Shown here: positions 60,126 to 61,694 of the stretch, piece by piece
Numbering within the stretch: position 1 is the first letter of the stretch
Layout of the letters: each line of letters begins with the position of its first letter
Assembly (NCBI RefSeq): GCF_000725545.1
Contig: NZ_JNZP01000031.1
Coordinates: 1 to 61,694, forward strand
Origin: Streptomyces exfoliatus
Lineage (GTDB): Bacteria; Actinomycetota; Actinomycetes; Streptomycetales; Streptomycetaceae
Reading direction: 5' to 3'
Length of the DNA stretch: 61,694 nucleotides
Notes under the pieces: generated by a model
What the model was told of the DNA's origin: nothing
Databases searched by the model: none
Seen by the model: only the letters and a program-made list of their open reading frames with translations
Made by a program: the position numbers and the translations under genes

Positions 60126-61451
60126 TCAGGCGCGCGGACGGCCCATCGCCCGGTACGTCCAGCCGGCCGCCCGCCAGCGCTCCGAGTCGAGCGCGTTGCG
60201 GCCGTCCAGGATCACCGGCGACGACACGACCCCGGCGAGCTCCGCCGGGTCGAGCTCGCGGAACTCGCGCCACTCGGTCAGGTGCAGCACCACGTCCGCC
60301 CCGGCCACGGCCTCGCGCGCGGAGTCGGCGTACCCGAGGGTCGGGAAGAGGCGCCGGGCGTTGTCCATGCCCTTCGGGTCGTAGACGGTGACCTGGCCGC
60401 CCTGGAGGTGTATCTGCCCGGCCACGTTCAGCGCGGGGGAGTCGCGGACGTCGTCCGAGTCGGGCTTGAAGGTGGCGCCGAGCACGCCCACCCGGCGGCC
60501 GAGGAAGGAGTTCCCGCCGAGGGTCTCCCGCGCCATCTCCACCATCTGGCCGCGCCGCCGCATGTTGATCGAGTCGATCTCGCGCAGGAAGGTCAGCGCC
60601 TGGTCGGCGCCCAGCTCGCCGGCGCGGGCCATGAAGGCCCGGATGTCCTTGGGGAGGCAGCCGCCGCCGAAGCCGATCCCGGCCCGCAGGAACTTGGGGC
60701 CGATCCGGTCGTCGTGGCCGAGTGCCTCGGCCAGCTTGGCGACGTCGCCGCCGGCGGCCTCGCACACCTCGGCCATCGCGTTGATGAAGGAGATCTTGGT
60801 GGCGAGGAAGGAGTTCGCGGACGTCTTGACGAGCTCGGCGGTGGGGAAGTCGGTCACCACGAAGGGCGAGCCCTCGCCGACGGGGACGGCGTACACCTCG
60901 CGGAGCGTCTTCTCGGCCCGCTCGCCGCGGACGCCGACCACGATCCGGTCCGGGTGCAGGGTGTCGTTCACGGCGAAGCCCTCCCGCAGGAACTCCGGGT
61001 TCCAGGCGAGTTCGACGCCCTCCGGCAGCAGGCCCGCGAGCCGCTCGGCCGAGCCGACGGGGACGGTCGACTTGCCGACGACCAGGGCCCCTTCGCGTAC
61101 GACTCCGGCGAGGGAGGTGAAGGCGGCGTCGACGTAGCTCATGTCGCAGGCGTACTCGCCGTGCTTCTGCGGGGTGTTCACGCAGACGAAGTGCACGTCG
61201 CCGAAGGCGCCGACCTCCTCCCAGGAGGTGGTGAACCGCAGCCGCCCGCTCGAACCCTCGATCCCGGCCACGTGTCTGGCGAGGAGCTCCTCCAGGCCCG
61301 GCTCGTACATCGGGACCCGTCCGGACGACAGCAGCTCGATCTTCTCCGGGACGACGTCGAGGCCCAGGACCTCGAAGCCCAGTTCCGCCATGGCCGCGGC
61401 GTGGGTGGCGCCGAGGTAGCCGGTGCCGATCACAGTGATCTTGAGGGCCAT
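60126..61451 (-). CDS. UDP-glucose 6-dehydrogenase
   Basis: 441-aa NAD-dependent nucleotide-sugar dehydrogenase. The NAD-binding loop is VIGTGYLGATHA, with FVCVNTPQ and GKSTVPVGS typical of the family. The catalytic Cys sits in GIGFGGGCLPKDI, and the C-terminal domain has GATFKPDSDDVRDSPAL. It forms UDP-glucuronate, a precursor for envelope glycans; UDP-mannose or GDP-mannose specificity is less likely but not excluded. The ATG at 61451 follows GGAGACCCGC. Confidence 0.92.
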   Translation of the reverse strand: MALKITVIGTGYLGATHAAAMAELGFEVLGLDVVPEKIELLSSGRVPMYEPGLEELLARHVAGIEGSSGRLRFTTSWEEVGAFGDVHFVCVNTPQKHGEYACDMSYVDAAFTSLAGVVREGALVVGKSTVPVGSAERLAGLLPEGVELAWNPEFLREGFAVNDTLHPDRIVVGVRGERAEKTLREVYAVPVGEGSPFVVTDFPTAELVKTSANSFLATKISFINAMAEVCEAAGGDVAKLAEALGHDDRIGPKFLRAGIGFGGGCLPKDIRAFMARAGELGADQALTFLREIDSINMRRRGQMVEMARETLGGNSFLGRRVGVLGATFKPDSDDVRDSPALNVAGQIHLQGGQVTVYDPKGMDNARRLFPTLGYADSAREAVAGADVVLHLTEWREFRELDPAELAGVVSSPVILDGRNALDSERWRAAGWTYRAMGRPRA

Positions 61452-61538
61452 GCGGGTCTCCAGTGAACGTCGGGCGGAATGCCTGCCCGAGCATAGTCGT
61501 GCCCTGGTCCGGGGCCCGGTCACGCCCTACCATTTGGG

Positions 61539-61552
61539 TTACTTAACGGTAA
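61539..61552. promoter_or_regulatory. TTAC-N6-GTAA inverted repeat before the acyl-CoA dehydrogenase
   Basis: TTAC (61539-61542) and GTAA (61549-61552) flank TTAACG in an unusually AT-rich stretch, 25 bp before the gene start. A good candidate operator or promoter. Confidence 0.4.
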
Positions 61553-61577
61553 TTAGCAAGCGTGGGAGTGAGTGAGC

Positions 61578-61694
61578 GTGTCAGGTTCCGCTGATTTCGA
61601 CCTGTATCGGCCTTCCGAGGAGCACGACATGCTCCGGGAGTCGGTGCGTGCTCTCGCGGAGGCGAAGATCGTGCCGTTCGCCGCCGCGGTCGAC
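61578..61694 (+). CDS. Acyl-CoA dehydrogenase, N-terminal part (cut by window edge)
   Basis: The first 39 codons are present, from GTG at 61578 to the end. FDLYRPSEEHDMLRESVRAL and AEAKIVPFAAAVD are typical of the N-terminal helices of acyl-CoA dehydrogenases, flavoproteins of fatty-acid oxidation. GGGAGTGAGTGAGC lies before the GTG. The FAD and active-site regions are outside the window. Confidence 0.85.
   Translation, partial: MSGSADFDLYRPSEEHDMLRESVRALAEAKIVPFAAAVD

Overview
The window is chromosomal DNA from a high-GC actinomycete, almost certainly a Streptomyces. Supporting signs are third codon positions that are nearly all G or C, many GTG and some TTG starts, many overlapping stop/start pairs (ATGA, GTGA, TGATG), several apparently leaderless genes with TAnnnT boxes about 7 nt before the start, roadblock/LC7 proteins, an LAxTG sortase substrate, a SigB/F-type sigma factor with its regulators, and a bldA-like tRNA-Leu(UAA) fragment. 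As far as I remember it, the gene order resembles a conserved core region of the S. coelicolor chromosome; this is inference. No rRNA, intact tRNA, insertion sequence or CRISPR array was found.

Layout. 1-741: the 3' 54 nt of a tRNA-Leu(UAA) without its 5' half, which looks like the att end of an integrated element, then about 570 bp with no convincing gene. 742-9139: Bax-inhibitor-1-like membrane protein, TetR regulator with two operators divergent from an alpha/beta hydrolase, small conserved genes, thiolase, SGNH hydrolase and cystathionine beta-synthase. 9411-19253 (minus strand): a secreted-protein block with two very large paralogues (1014 and about 1492 aa), each joining a propeller-like N-terminus, a lytic-transglycosylase-like domain and a golvesin-like C-terminal domain. 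Around them lie a lipoprotein, a DUF2690 protein, an AMIN-like protein and a 56-aa membrane peptide. 19684-21873: SapA-like protein, I36 (SMPI-like) inhibitor and a lipoprotein. 21936-25494: RpiR regulator, a roadblock/DUF4388 operon with no GTPase, and an SRPBCC protein. 25560-32507: a diaminopimelate-decarboxylase-like gene divergent from a histidine-utilisation operon (hutU, M20 amidohydrolase, hutF, hutI).

34746-45030: an extracellular polysaccharide region in two opposed operons (FemAB/CelD-like acetyltransferase, GT2, polysaccharide deacetylase, GT-C-like membrane protein, GH26-like hydrolase; then DegT aminotransferase and flippase). 45238-47303: sigma factor divergent from an anti-sigma antagonist (STAS) and an RsbW-like kinase. 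47414-51379: four coupled genes for exported surface proteins, the first and last ending in LPxTG/LAxTG-type anchors. 51439-61694: POT peptide transporter, response regulator and histidine kinase, GtrA protein, purK-purE-dipeptidase operon, a dipeptidase paralogue lacking most metal ligands, UDP-glucose 6-dehydrogenase, and the start of an acyl-CoA dehydrogenase.

Much of the window serves the cell envelope: wall-remodelling secreted proteins, glycan assembly and export, UDP-glucuronate supply, sortase-anchored proteins, and two regulatory modules placed beside them. The most promising leads are the transglycosylase-golvesin pair, the roadblock operon without a GTPase, the degenerate dipeptidase, the sortase operon, and two places where the 3' end of a gene, stop codon included, has been tandemly repeated.
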